Shown here in pieces: positions 1 to 13,939 of a stretch of DNA of 64,000 nt. Positions within the stretch are counted from its first letter, which is position 1. Each line of letters starts with the position of its first letter. Under the pieces are notes generated by a model. That model searched no databases. It was not told the origin of the DNA and saw nothing but the letters and a program-made list of their open reading frames with translations. A program made the position numbers and the translations under genes. The DNA comes from Ephydatia muelleri (taxonomy: Eukaryota > Porifera > Demospongiae > Spongillida > Spongillidae). The DNA lies in the NCBI GenBank assembly GCA_013339895.1, contig JABACO010000019.1:4753182-4817181 (forward strand), given 5' to 3'.

Positions 1-1950
<1,950 letters not shown>

Positions 1951-1961
1951 CAGGCAAGGCG

Positions 1962-2432
1962 GTGCTGATGCAGGCAATGAACTATGTTTTGAGGAGATTG
2001 GCAAAGAATGTGCCCAATGTTACAACTGATACAACTGAGCAGTGTATGAAAGTTGACCTCAACAGCAACTATGCTGGCCAATGTGACACTGCTATTGAAA
2101 GCAAGGATAGTAACAGCAGTGAGTGTGAAACTACATGCAAAGTTGCCTACATGAGTTGTGACGAGAGTGAATGCAAAGAAGCTGCCAAGGAAGCTATTAC
2201 AAAGGCAGTGATTGAAGGCGACTGTCAGATAAAGAATGAGAATGAAGGATGCAGTGAGGACTCAAACTTGCTGAAGAAAGCATCAGAGATTGCTCCAGGC
2301 TCCAATTGGTGGTTCAATGTGTGGTCCTTCACCTCATGTTCAAAGCAACAAAAGATACCAAAAAAAATTCTGCCCTTGCACTACCACCTTCATATCATCA
2401 TATGCATGAAAAAACACAACATTCGGGTATAG
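1962..2432 (+). CDS. Hypothetical Cys/Glu-rich ORF, possible upstream exon
   Basis: This open frame encodes 156 residues rich in Cys, Glu, Asp and Ser, with no recognisable domain. It lies just upstream of, and on the same strand as, the DLGAP5-like exons, so it could be part of that gene's divergent N-terminal region. No splice connection could be proven. The last 30 or so residues look like translated intron. Function is not assigned. Confidence 0.25.
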   Translation: MLMQAMNYVLRRLAKNVPNVTTDTTEQCMKVDLNSNYAGQCDTAIESKDSNSSECETTCKVAYMSCDESECKEAAKEAITKAVIEGDCQIKNENEGCSEDSNLLKKASEIAPGSNWWFNVWSFTSCSKQQKIPKKILPLHYHLHIIICMKKHNIRV

Positions 2433-2578
2433 TATTCTCTTAATTATAACACCAACACACTTTTAGCTGTAGTTACACATGCATATGTAATCACAGAATG
2501 GCTGGTGAATAAGCATGAAGGTTTGCCTTCTTTCTGGTCTTCTGGAATATATAAGGTTGGAGATTTCTGTTCCCACAG

Positions 2579-3733
2579 CTGACAGAGAATGGTCAGCTGC
2601 TCCATCACATCACTGTGCAGTTTTGTGAAGGTATTGATTGATTGGAACTTCATTCCCTACATGTGTAGTCCTTGGTCAGATTCGCACCACAGTGTGTCAG
2701 GCTCAGCTGTTGATGAGACCGTCAGTACATTGGCCTTGTTGGACAGGCTGAACATGGTGGAGGAGAACAACCAACCAAAGTAGAGGACCTCCAGGGATTT
2801 TGGGACATGGTCTACTTTCAAGTGGAAGACATCTTGAAGAAGTTTCAGGGATTGGAAGACCTGGAAAAGAACATTTGGAAAGTTGTGTCTGAATTGGAAG
2901 CTTTTCCAAAGACAACAAAAGTAAGCTAAATTTGCACATTTTGAAAAAACTTGACATACATACATACAATCATACAAAACAAAATATAAATAGTTTCTTT
3001 ACACAATTTCAGAAGAGGTATACTAGGCTCATGAGAGGTTCTCATACGAATCTTGTTTGATTACAATGACAATTAATTGATTGTCAATTGAATTGAGACT
3101 TTAAATAAATAAACGACATTCTTTTGTATACCTGTGTGAATGTTTGTTTAGTCACTTTGGAAGATAACTGTCATTTAAGTTCAAACAGTATTGGAATGTA
3201 GAGTAAAAAATGTTCTTGATAAGTTGTGGATTTATCAAGTTTTCCATTATTTCCCCACATCATAGAAGTCTGCAGCACAGCCATCCGCTAAAGTGCCTTC
3301 CAATGTGGTCAAGATAAGTGAGAAGCAGCTTGCTGCAAGGGAGAAGCGCGAGGCAGCTCGTCTGAAAATAAAAGAGCTGAGAGCAATGTCTGTCAACAAG
3401 AAAGTACAAAATGGTGACAATGGCATAGGTGTTGAATGTTTCAGTAACAATTCCAAATCCAATGCACCCTCTGGTGATTCCAATGCCAAGCCACAATCTG
3501 AGCTCTCTTTGTTACAGCAATTCAGCTGTCACAGGTGAAGATATTCAAATCAGCATTTTGTATCATCATACATTAGCCTCAAATTGAACCTTTGTAATGC
3601 ATTTATTCAAGCCCAAGATGCATCAGTTCTAAAGAGTAACGAAAACTTATCACAATCAGAACCAGACCATGCACTGAAATCTGAGTCTGTCCCAAGTTTA
3701 AATTTAAACAACATCAACCTCTTTGATATTTAA
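2579..3733 (+). CDS. DLGAP5/HURP-like (GKAP-domain) gene, 3' part, with one-base frameshift
   Basis: Exons: 2579-2630 (LTENGQLLHH...), 2669-2920, 3266-3534, and a terminal piece of about 3617-3733 ending NLNNINLFDI. The second exon carries the conserved GKAP block, IRTTVCQAQLLMR, followed by VEDLQGFWDMVYFQVEDI. The third is basic and helical (ISEKQLAAREKREAARLKI), as in human DLGAP5, a spindle microtubule-binding protein. The GKAP block is split between two frames by one extra C near 2721, where the reading changes from LLMR to RQYIGLV. The phase into the terminal exon also does not close. Either this is a decaying gene or the assembly has small errors. The N-terminal half is not identified. 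The family call rests on the FWDMV/QVED block and is fairly secure; intactness is not. Confidence 0.6.
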
Positions 3734-4583
3734 ACAGCAAGCAATTCTGGTATTTCGAAGTTTTGAAAATAGATGCATAATATAAATGTGTCCTACAGAA
3801 AAAGAACTACAATGATGAGAAACAGAAAGTGTAATCACTTGAAACTGCATGTGCTGATACAGGCCAATGTGCTAGCCATTCTACATGGAAAATTTAATCT
3901 TGTGTACAGTAGCACTGTGTTGTAAAGTCATCCGTATCAAAGGTTTATTCCAGCAATTTATTAATAATGCAGGGTTCCAGCTAGTTCTTTCCGTGTAGCT
4001 TTTGATTTGTATCAATCTGGATGCCATATACTGCTTTGCATAAGGAGATACATGTACATTATGATGACCTGAAGTTGGATTCGTAATGAATAACCTCCTG
4101 CATATCTGCATATGTATGTAGTAATGATAAAATGAATGTATACACTGCACATGCAATGCAGCCACCTAAATTGAAATTTTTAATTAATGCATGTTCCTAT
4201 GATCTGCAAGAAATTTATGCCACAAATGTTAATAAAAAAACTGCACCATCCTGCATGAATTTATTATTTAGTTCTGAGGATTCAGCAATGCATTCATGGA
4301 TCATCATGCCATGCAATAGAAAAGCACAGGTATGCATGCAATCTGTGCCGTTGATCCAACTGGCTTATCACACCTTCCAAGTGTGACGGCTGCAGGGCCA
4401 GGTAGTGCAGACAAGCTTTACGAGGTTTGAATACCCTGCGGTTTCAGTAATGCAATTTGTAGTGCTAAACTTCATCTATTTAACTAAAATAAAAACAGTT
4501 AAAAAAAAAATCTAACAGCAGGTACGTGTGAACTAAAATACATTGCAATTCAAAACTACAATGCAGGCTGATTTGGCACTTCA

Positions 4584-7046
4584 TTACTCTGCATTCATCC
4601 CGGATGCCTTTTCTTTTGCGTACACGTCAACGTAGAAGTGGTACAGGTTGTCCCGCCACTCTCCTGGTGCCTTGGCAGCAAAAAAATTCACCACATCGTG
4701 CGGGATCCAACCTCCGAAATCATTCTGAAGCAGAATGGTCACCCTGGTAGACTTTGGATCCTGAGGGTCTGGACGGATAATGGTGCTCGATAGAATGGTC
4801 GATGCTCTATTCAAGGGAAGGGTACCATGCATGCATCATTTCATTTCCTTTTGGAATTAGATGCCATTGCGTACCGCACCACTCCATGTTTAGGTTCCAC
4901 TTTCCCGGGAGCATTGTGGTAAACAATGTAAGTTGTGTTGGTGCTTTCATCCCTCTTCTCTGCCACGTACTGAACAAGGTCTCTGTTCTGTATTCCAGGT
5001 GGCATGTGGACCAACCTTCCAAAATAAACATCTATACTGACATCCATGAAGGACATACCCTTAGCCAACACAGCAAAGGCTAAGATCCCCAAATCTCAAA
5101 TCAAAGCCGCTAAAGAAGATTTGATCCCCACATTACAAAGCTTATAGTCATAAGACACTACCTGTACAGTATGTTATATAGCTTCAGAATTGCAATTCAT
5201 TATTCGATCTGCATTCCGATAGGGCGCCAGTAAATTTCACTCCGGCTTACCAGTACACAAGCCTATAGGTAGGATGTTCTTCAAGAATGTTGATTTCGGG
5301 GAAATGCTTTTCCCATCTCTTTCTCAGGCTGAGGTCGTGGACCAATTTGTAGGCTGCATGTAAAAACAGGGGCATAAGATAATATTCCGCGCTCAGTGTC
5401 GTCTGCGTCATTCAGCGAGGGCACAAGCTCATCGCAATGTACAAACGGTGTCTTCGGACGAAAAAATAGAGTCTAACGTTCATCCATTCTTTATTCATCC
5501 TCAGCAGGGTGCCAATTAGAATAATATTTATGATTGTAATAAATGGGACCGTTTCAGCGAGAAGGAACCTATAGCGCAAACCTTATAAAATTTCCAGTAC
5601 GCGCAATAGAAATGTAACGCTTGCGTTGAAATGTATATGGCTAATTAAAAATTCAGTGCCTTACAACTCCATGACAGATACTCCGATTCTCAGTGCGTAA
5701 GAAGCAATGTGTCGAGGTATAGAGGTAATTTCAGACTTCTAGAATATCAAGAAAAAAACTGAAATCTTGAAAAAACATGCGTTAGGTCCGGAAACGATCC
5801 CGTATACCATTCTCCTTGATACCGAGCCTTGCTCTTTGTGTTCACCTCTGCATGCGCGGTGACGTCATATGCGTGCGAAACGTGCAGCTAGGCAACCATT
5901 GCACATGCTTTACTTTACGTTTCTCCGACTGGGAAAAACGTTTGCCTAGCATTCAATAAGACCACAAAGTTACGCCCACTCACGGCATTTCCAATATCTT
6001 CATCGGCGTATGTTAACTCTTTCGCGGGCAACAGCGCCGCAGCTGTTATAATGAAGCCACTTTTTATCTAATCATTAACGTTTTTGGAGTCAGCAACATT
6101 ATGCACAGAAGAAAAGTTGCTCATAAAGTTGTTTACGTTTTCCCGAAATGCCAATATACACTAATCAATTATGATCACAGATAACTGAAGCCGCGGTTTA
6201 ACTGAAGCCGTGATTAAATTAGTACACTGAAGCCGTGATCATGAAGAACTATCATTTCGAGGCGGTAACTTTTCCTCTGAACAAATAACATAATTAATGG
6301 TTAGATAAAAAGTGGCTTCTTTATAGCAGCTGAGGAGCAATATTGCGCTGTTGCCCACAAGAGTTAAAGGCACGTTTGGAAGTAAAATGCTACAATTTGA
6401 TGTTTATTTGGTCTTCGTATGATGTTCCTATCGCGAGTTGAAGTGAAGGAGAACCTATTAAATGGCGGATTTGAGTTGTCACTCCACTAAAACGGCACTG
6501 TGCATGCAACGAAGTATACGTTGTATGTACATTATCTATCGTGTCTTTTATTGAATATAGTGCGAGCTGGCGAGTAAAGGCAATCGTTTTACAACGCTCG
6601 AACGAAAACCACGCCCACGAAGCCAATCCTATATTGAACCCACAGGCGCTTACTGTCATCTGGTGTGATGCCAGGCAAGTGTAAATAACCCTGGAAAATA
6701 GAAGGTGCCAAATAACTCTACAGGTATTCCACGAGGCTGCACAAGGGCTGTACCTTAACAAGATGGGTCGACTCGTGCTCGCATCGCTTCTTCCACACCT
6801 CACAAAACTCGGATTGACTGCACAACGACCATCCCTCGTCCTTGCTTTTAGAGCTTTCCAAATTCAAAATAACTTCTAAATCTGAAAGTAAACATTGCAC
6901 GAAGCGCTAAGCATCAGTTGACTGACCGGCTATGTATGAACAAGTGAAAACTGAACTACTCAGCAACTTCGACGGTATGAAGGTACTGGTGGGCTGTCTC
7001 TCATTAACTGCAACTCACCTTTATCGCTGAAGACAAAATCTGCCAT
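4584..7046 (-). CDS. START-domain lipid-transfer protein (PCTP/STARD2-like)
   Basis: Six exons, all GT-AG, with closing phases: 7046-7019, 6881-6754, 6690-6654, 5353-5251, 5036-4875 and 4806-4584. They encode 226 aa, close to the 214 aa of human PCTP. Start MADFVFSDK; no signal peptide or membrane segment. The product is essentially one START domain: EGWSLCSQSEFCEVWKK (about residues 24-40), YKLVHDLSLRKRWEKHF (the helix with the usual D-x-x-x-R-x-x-W pattern), NRDLVQYVAEKR, then IIRPDPQDPKSTRV and the C-terminal GWIPHDVVNFF helix. START proteins hold a single lipid (phosphatidylcholine, sterol or ceramide) in a hydrophobic tunnel and move it between membranes. Which lipid is bound cannot be read from the sequence. 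Intron 3 (5354-6653) holds a MITE. PCTP, STARD7 and STARD10-type proteins are all possible relatives. Confidence 0.88.
6013..6367. mobile_element. MITE-like inverted-repeat element in START-gene intron
   Basis: About 65-75 bp at 6013-6080 (beginning TTAACTCTTTCGCGGGCAAC) reappears reverse-complemented at about 6295-6367. The inner part carries three copies of a short unit resembling ACTGAAGCCGTGATC (about 6184-6245). There is no ORF. Terminal inverted repeats around a short non-coding core fit a non-autonomous DNA transposon. Target-site duplication was not resolved. Confidence 0.65.
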
Positions 7047-7219
7047 TTCAGTGCTTGGAACCGGCTTGTGAGGTGAGGTCGATGTACATTTATATAAGAA
7101 TGTCCGTACATTTATATAAGAATGTCCGACATACAGGATGTCCGGTGTCAATTCGATATTTAATTTCTTGATTGAAACATAACATACATCAAATAGGGCA
7201 CAAGATAAGGTACCATTTA

Positions 7220-8386
7220 CAGGGCCGTCGCCGCCGGTCCGGTTGCACGGTTTTAACCGGACCACTTTTTCTCCCTGCTGTCTCGGTCTCGGACCCATTT
7301 TATTACATTATTGTATGTTCTTGCACTCAGTGACTGCTTGCACTACGTCACGTGTCCATCGTTACGATCTACTGCTTGCGTCAGCCCTGACTTCACATGC
7401 TACTAAATGTGGCGACCAATGTCTGATCTGTTACTGGACCAATCAGCATGTTGTTAGCTACAAAGTCACTTAACTAGCAGTTCCATTAAAAATGGCTACT
7501 ATTGCCGATGTGCGAGAGTCGATTTCCAGCCTGCCTGATGAGCCCCACCATCCTAAACGCTTTTCTTTTCTGAAGCGAAGCTTTGGAAAGACAAAACCTG
7601 TTTTTTTTGTAAAGAACAAGTGGTTCGATACTTAACTATAAGAGCATAGCTTTCTAATATGGCCAATAATCAGGGGCGGATACAGGGGAGGGGGTTTGGG
7701 ATTTGCAACCCCCCCCCCCTTTTGTCCAAAATACTTTTTTTCCCCACGGCGAAGAATTTTACTTTGCACACAGCAGCGCGCAAACCTTTTTGCATGCGTC
7801 TCAAGTCACTACAGGGTTTTGTAACTGGAAAGATGCCTCTGTTATACTTCAGTAAGCATCTTTTATCCCCTATAGTAACTGTTGGCACTGTGTATGAGCC
7901 TATTGGGGTTGCTTCATTGGGGTGGACACTTCCTTGCTTCATAAAATAACAACGGCGTAGTAGCGGATCCATGGCATTATAGCGCATGTATATACGTATC
8001 AGATACATGCGCTATGGATTGGTGAAGTTGTTTTTACGTCGCGTGCATTTGTTTCATTGATGACAGACAGGCAGGACCATCTAAAAAGGCTAAATTAAAA
8101 ATGTGACATGCAAAGGCTCTGTGTCTCAGTGTCGTATTTTCTAAATGAATGGAAGGTGAGTTCAGTTCTATACGTACTATATTTTTATTGCACTTTTTGC
8201 GTAGTTTTACAACGCAAAAAGCGTTGGCTTCTGGGGCTCCGCCGATGGGGGAGCTTGCAGCGCTCCAATACCCACTAGCTGGGCGGGAGGGGTGCCCCCC
8301 TCCCGCACCCTCCCCGGGGTGGCTCCGCCTACACGGCCGCCATTATCTACAACCGGACCACTTTTTGTACGGCGGCGACGGCCCTG
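7220..8386. mobile_element. Candidate DNA transposon bounded by CAGGGCCGTCGCCGCCG
   Basis: The 17-mer CAGGGCCGTCGCCGCCG begins at 7220 and its exact reverse complement ends at 8386. A GTCCGGTTG motif follows inside both ends. The 1.2 kb between is non-coding and partly very G/C-rich (about 8220-8340). Around 7673 there is a second repeat-like start (GGGGCGGATACAGGGG). No target-site duplication was recognised, so the element could be composite or the match could reflect two related solo ends. Confidence 0.45.
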
Positions 8387-8772
8387 CACACCCTCCGGAC
8401 TCCCGTTTCGCTTCATAAGAGCAGTTCTTGTCCGACGGAAGCAGTCTCATCCTCTGGCACCAGCGGACTGTGGTCGAAGGATCTGGAAGCTCGCGGCACA
8501 GCTGGTAAAAGGTCATCGCCGCGGCAATAATAGGGTAACCAGCTGGCAACTGAACCTGAGACATTATATAATACTTCGATCGTATAATATACTTTATAGA
8601 ATTATATTTCTTTGCCTTAAATACAAGGGAGCACTGACCAAGTTTACCGCTTTAATTCGATGTGTTAATTGCAGGTGCATCCCAGGAGTACAAGGAAACC
8701 ATGTATACGTATATTAATGATTTGGGCATCCTGATCGAAACCGACGTAATTGTAAGCCAGCAGTGTTTGGCA

Positions 8773-9206
8773 GTTAATGTCTAATGTCCTGGGCGTCATC
8801 CCAGGGTATGTTTGTACACCTAGATTTACAGACATTGCCACTTTGTAACTGTGCACCAGAAATGAAATCCAACAGCTCATACACGTTTGCCATGCTCTGG
8901 GTGGAAATGGGTAAGGTCTAGTTCCTTCTAAAACCTTATAACCAAGTTTCCAAAGTGAGATCCTCTGAAGCATGCCACGCTAGGCGCAATTGGGGGAACT
9001 TCACTTTGGCAAACTGGTTAGAAGTTATAGAAGGAACTAGACCTTACCTATTTCAGCCCAGAGCTAGAAATGCATGAAAACATACTTGTGCTGTTGGATT
9101 TCAGTTCTGGTGCACAGTAACAAAATGGCATTAATCTGAATTTCCGTATACCCAATGGGTGTACAAACGTACCCCCAGGATGACACCAAGGACATTATAC
9201 ATTAAC
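8773..9206. mobile_element. Foldback / long inverted repeat element
   Basis: GTTAATGTCTAATGTCC at 8773 is mirrored by GGACATTATACATTAAC ending at 9206. Between them the arms match over roughly 200 bp each, for example GGTAAGGTCTAGTTCCTTCTA at about 8910 against its complement at about 9024-9044. The arms differ by scattered substitutions. There is no ORF. The element lies between the START gene and the formin 3' end. Confidence 0.7.
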
Positions 9207-9347
9207 TATGCCAGAGATTATCCAGGGGAGAGATTGTCTGAAACCATTTGATATAATGGACTTAATAGAAGAGACAGCTGATGTGTTTGATAGAATAGTA
9301 TATTTAAAAATGTTTTTAAAAAAAAAAGTCATTCGATTCCTGTACTG

Positions 9348-10355
9348 TCATAGTTCACTCAAGCCCTCTTCAGTTCCCCCACGTTCTCTGCTGATCTCAA
9401 AGGGCTTTCTTGGACTGGCAACGCGCTGGATGCTGCGCTTCCTGGGATGATCTTCGAACACATCTCCTGTCCTCAGAGCGAAGATGAGCTTATCAAAATC
9501 TCCACTATCTCTGCAGGTCGAGTCTCGAGCCTTGTTCCCTTCTAGTGCTTGGGACATGCGATTTGCTCTTCTACGAAGTGTGAGCTCTTTTTGCTTTTGC
9601 TATAGAAATATTTAGATGCACATACATGAGGACACAGGGGTGTATAAATAAATAGCATCCGCATGGGTAATGATTTGTAAGGCATGCCACACCCACCCAC
9701 ACTTACACACATGCACCTCCAATTACTCTGGTCCTCATGCACCCATATACCCCTCACCAATGCACCCACCCTAACCCCCATCCCCACCAACACCACATCC
9801 ATCCTAACATTCTTGGCTCCCCCACCACACCCACCTGCTCCCCCTTCCTCTTCTCTTCATCCACTTGCTTCTTGCGATTGGTTTCAAATTCAACATGGGC
9901 ATTCTGCAAAGCAAGCATTGAGGGGGTGGGGCACAGTGGGTGTGGTGGAGGTGAGGGAATGGGGTGTCACAATGACATCATCAGATGCTCAAATACTCAA
10001 CTGAGAATGATGTCATGAAGGTGTCAAAGGTCATGAAGAACTCATCAGTGGACATCTGAGCAGGGTCTTCCCCAAAGAATGCCACAGTATTCTTGAACTG
10101 TGGAGGACACAAAAGAACAAGTGAATCCTCATCCTAACACAGTCCCCAGTCCATACCTCCTCCATCATGTTGCTGATAAGAGAGTCGAGATCAGCAAACA
10201 TGGAGGTTGCTTTCCTTGCAAATTCATCCATGACCAGTACAAAGTGGTCATCAGGGTCAGAGGAGGCTTGATTCTCTCTGTGATACTCCAGCTCTTCTTC
10301 GAGGCCCCTCAACTCTGTCTTCAAATCCTCTATCTCCTTTTGAAGCTCCCTTAGA
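9348..10355 (-). CDS. Diaphanous-related formin, C-terminal part (partial)
   Basis: Four terminal exons: 10355-10157, 10097-10002, 9903-9835 and 9599-9348, phases closing, giving about 150 residues and a stop. Read in order they show the end of the FH2 domain (coiled ELQKEIEDLKTELRGLEEEL, then ATSMFADLDSLISNM, NTVAFFGEDP and DEFFMTFDTFM). Next come a charged helix (KKQVDEEKRK) and a diaphanous autoregulatory (DAD)-like motif (GDFDKLIFALRTGDVF) followed by the basic stretch RKRSIQR. FH2 nucleates and processively elongates actin filaments. In this class the DAD binds the N-terminal inhibitory domain until a Rho GTPase releases it. The rest of FH2, FH1 and the GTPase-binding region lies upstream, beyond the purine-rich tract (10365-10500) and the gap. 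DAAM and DIAPH are both possible. Confidence 0.82.
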
Positions 10356-10500
10356 CTGCAGAGGAAAGAAGAGGGAATAGGGGAAAGGGGGAGGGGGAGG
10401 GAGGAGAGGGGAGGGAGGAGAGGAGGGAGAGGGGAGGGAGAGGGGAGGGAGAGGGGAGGAGGAGAGGGAGGGAGAGAAAGGAGGGGAGGGAGAAGAGAGG

Positions 10501-11500
10501 NNNNNNNNNNNNNNNNNNNNNNNNNNNNNNNNNNNNNNNNNNNNNNNNNNNNNNNNNNNNNNNNNNNNNNNNNNNNNNNNNNNNNNNNNNNNNNNNNNNN
10601 NNNNNNNNNNNNNNNNNNNNNNNNNNNNNNNNNNNNNNNNNNNNNNNNNNNNNNNNNNNNNNNNNNNNNNNNNNNNNNNNNNNNNNNNNNNNNNNNNNNN
10701 NNNNNNNNNNNNNNNNNNNNNNNNNNNNNNNNNNNNNNNNNNNNNNNNNNNNNNNNNNNNNNNNNNNNNNNNNNNNNNNNNNNNNNNNNNNNNNNNNNNN
10801 NNNNNNNNNNNNNNNNNNNNNNNNNNNNNNNNNNNNNNNNNNNNNNNNNNNNNNNNNNNNNNNNNNNNNNNNNNNNNNNNNNNNNNNNNNNNNNNNNNNN
10901 NNNNNNNNNNNNNNNNNNNNNNNNNNNNNNNNNNNNNNNNNNNNNNNNNNNNNNNNNNNNNNNNNNNNNNNNNNNNNNNNNNNNNNNNNNNNNNNNNNNN
11001 NNNNNNNNNNNNNNNNNNNNNNNNNNNNNNNNNNNNNNNNNNNNNNNNNNNNNNNNNNNNNNNNNNNNNNNNNNNNNNNNNNNNNNNNNNNNNNNNNNNN
11101 NNNNNNNNNNNNNNNNNNNNNNNNNNNNNNNNNNNNNNNNNNNNNNNNNNNNNNNNNNNNNNNNNNNNNNNNNNNNNNNNNNNNNNNNNNNNNNNNNNNN
11201 NNNNNNNNNNNNNNNNNNNNNNNNNNNNNNNNNNNNNNNNNNNNNNNNNNNNNNNNNNNNNNNNNNNNNNNNNNNNNNNNNNNNNNNNNNNNNNNNNNNN
11301 NNNNNNNNNNNNNNNNNNNNNNNNNNNNNNNNNNNNNNNNNNNNNNNNNNNNNNNNNNNNNNNNNNNNNNNNNNNNNNNNNNNNNNNNNNNNNNNNNNNN
11401 NNNNNNNNNNNNNNNNNNNNNNNNNNNNNNNNNNNNNNNNNNNNNNNNNNNNNNNNNNNNNNNNNNNNNNNNNNNNNNNNNNNNNNNNNNNNNNNNNNNN
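10501..11500. other. Assembly gap (1000 N)
   Basis: Exactly 1000 unknown bases, most likely a nominal scaffold gap. It is preceded by a low-complexity GGGAGGG/GAGAGG tract (10380-10500), which probably stopped the assembly. It interrupts the formin gene, and its true size is unknown. Confidence 0.98.
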
Positions 11501-12019
11501 TGAAGAGTCGCAATAAGTCAATAGCTTACTTTTTGGGGAAGAAGTCGTTGTGTGGCCAGGTCTGAGATTCCCACGGATCATGTGTCATCCAGCACAGATA
11601 CGCCAGCCACTGCCACGGCACCTCTTTATGAAACGATGAGTATCAGACCTAGTTCAGAGCCAACCACCGTTTCTGCGTCACTTGTTTCTTCCATTTCAAC
11701 TGCGTTTCCAAAATTCTGGATGCGCTATACTGTCAAGTACAACATTGACTGAGTCTCCTAGCAGTTCATCCATTGTCCAGCCAAGTTCGGTATCGACCCC
11801 TAGCAGTTCATCATCAAGTCTCGAAATGACCACCTCCAGTTCATTAGTTGTACCCGCTTCTTCTAAGTCTCCCAGCACAATATATGTAGTTCAACTACAC
11901 GTATAATACCATCCGAACCATCATCCACTTCAGCGTCGGTTGATGATGCTATAGTTTCATTCTGTACTGCAGAATGCTGCCTTCTAAAGAAGCACCCAAT
12001 TCAGCCCACAAGCAAAGAA

Positions 12020-13840
12020 GTGTTACAAGCTACAAGGCGCCAGGTAGGCAATAAGAATGAATACCGTTCCTTTTATAGCAACTGGTATAAAGACTTTCCA
12101 TGGCTAACTATGTGCACTACGAGGAACGGCGTTGTCTCCTGTTTTTATTGCAAGCGTTGTGGTGAACTTACTCTCAGTAAGAACATTGAACGCGCGTTTA
12201 CAAAAGATGGTTACAACAATTGGAAGAAGGCGAAAGGCAGGTTTGAAACAATCAAGTCAGGGGCATAGAGAAGCTGTATTTGTGGTGTTCAAGGTGTGGA
12301 TGCACAAATGATTGCAAATTGTCACCGAGCCCAGGTGATGAGGAGACAGCTGTTTACTAAGCAGCTATTGTGTTTGAGAATGCTTTTGCGCCATGCAGGG
12401 CTTGCCTACGAGAGGACACGACGAAATGGAAGGAAATCTGAGACAACTGCTACTACTTACCGCTCGTGATGATAGGGAACTTCAACAATGGATTGACAAC
12501 GGTAAGTATTTGTCGGTAGATGTAATAAACGAGTGCGTGATGCTAATGGGACAGCATCTGCTTCGTAAGTTGCTGTGTGATATTCATGATGCCGAAGTAT
12601 TTGCCGTGTTGGCAGATGAAACAAGAGACATCACCAATCAAGAGCAGCTTGCAATTTGCATCAGATGTGTAGATGCAAAGTTTGACATCCATGAGGACCT
12701 TATTGGTCTCGTGCAACTTGACTCAACAACTGCTGACTCAATAACGAAGGCAATTAAAGACATCTTTACTCGTTCGTTGTTCATTAGTCAATGCAAAGGT
12801 CAGGGGCACGATGGCGCCTCTACTATGATGGGGTACCTCTCTGGAGTTGCTACTCAACTCAGAAAAGAATTAAGAACCAATTGCGATTCCAGTTCACAGT
12901 TTTGCACAGCTGCACATTGTTTAAATCTTTGCCTGCAGGATGCAGCGAAAGTTTGCACAATAGTGCGAGACTCGTTGGGATTAATCGGAGAAATATCTCA
13001 ACTGATAAACTATTCTCCAAAGCGCAGTTTTATTTTTAGCAAGTGTAAGGATGAACTTTGTCCACATACGAAAGGCCTTAAACCACTTTTGTCCCACGCG
13101 ATGGACGGTGCGCACTGGTGCCATTGAGTCTGTCATAGAAAACTACGAAGCACTAATCGAAGCATTTTAAGAAATAAGTACTACAGCTCATGATGATTAC
13201 GGAAGGCGAGCAGGAGGTGTACTAGCACAATTGGAAAGATTTGAGATCTTTTTTGGTCTAAAGCTGTGTCATCTTGTGTTTGCTGCTACCAAGGAAGTAT
13301 CATTATTACTTCAGAGCAAAACAACAACATTGCAGATGCAATGCAGCAAGCAAATGTAGTTGCAAGGTACTTACAAAGGCAACGGTCGACGGAGGCATTC
13401 AGTAACTTCTATACTCGTGTGGTTGAATTGTCTGCAGAGTACACTGAACCTCCTTGCCCTCGCTCGCGCGAGGCGCCCATGCACCAAAGCGGTTGGACAG
13501 TGGATGCAACGCTCATATCTTTCAAACCCCTGAAGATTACTATAGAAAAGTGTACTTTGAGGTGATTGATGTTTTAGTTCAAGAACTTCAGCGAATTAAG
13601 ATTTAGTCAAGACACTCTTGGAATCGCTAATGAAATAGAGGTTACTTTGTTGAAAGCTGCCAACTGTAAAGATACTAACAGCGCTATTGGATGTGAAGAA
13701 ACTCTGCTTGAATTCTACAAGAAGGATATTGATGGGAAAAAGTTGGTTCGGCAGCTGATCATGCTACCGGATCTTGTAGCTGAAGTGAGAAAAACATCAC
13801 CGGCATTTTCCAGCTTGAATAGTGTCACTAATAGTTAGGA
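12020..13840 (+). pseudogene. hAT-family (ZMYM1/TTF-DUF4371 type) transposase relic
   Basis: 12020-12268 encodes a TTF-type zinc-finger region (FYSNWYKDFPWL, then C-F-Y-C-K-R-C and NNWKKAKGRFE). 12393-13127 encodes the DUF4371-like part of the RNase H-fold transposase, including FAVLADETRDITNQEQLAI (the DE-T region), GQGHDGASTMMG and CTAAHCLNLCLQDAA. The rest (13130-13840) continues in several frames with stops. The open reading is broken at 12268, 13127 and repeatedly afterwards, so it cannot encode an active transposase. The Ser/Thr-rich open frame at 11552-11950 may be the old N-terminal region. Terminal repeats were not recognised; the left end may be in the gap. Confidence 0.8.
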
Positions 13841-13939
13841 CACTCATAGATATTGTGAACACATCCCCTCTTGCTGTTGGCATGTAGCCAAGTTTTTGAA
13901 AATATTTTTAACAATTCCAGTGACGACACTGAGCAAAAC

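Noticed and set aside
8207-8717. ORFs across the GC-rich block at 8.2-8.7 kb
   Set aside because: Composition-driven open frames on both strands inside a repeat-like element, without recognisable protein motifs.
10031-11581. Two minus ORFs of 400-500 codons spanning the N gap
   Set aside because: Most of their length is unknown bases. The real formin exon starts at 10355 after an AG acceptor.
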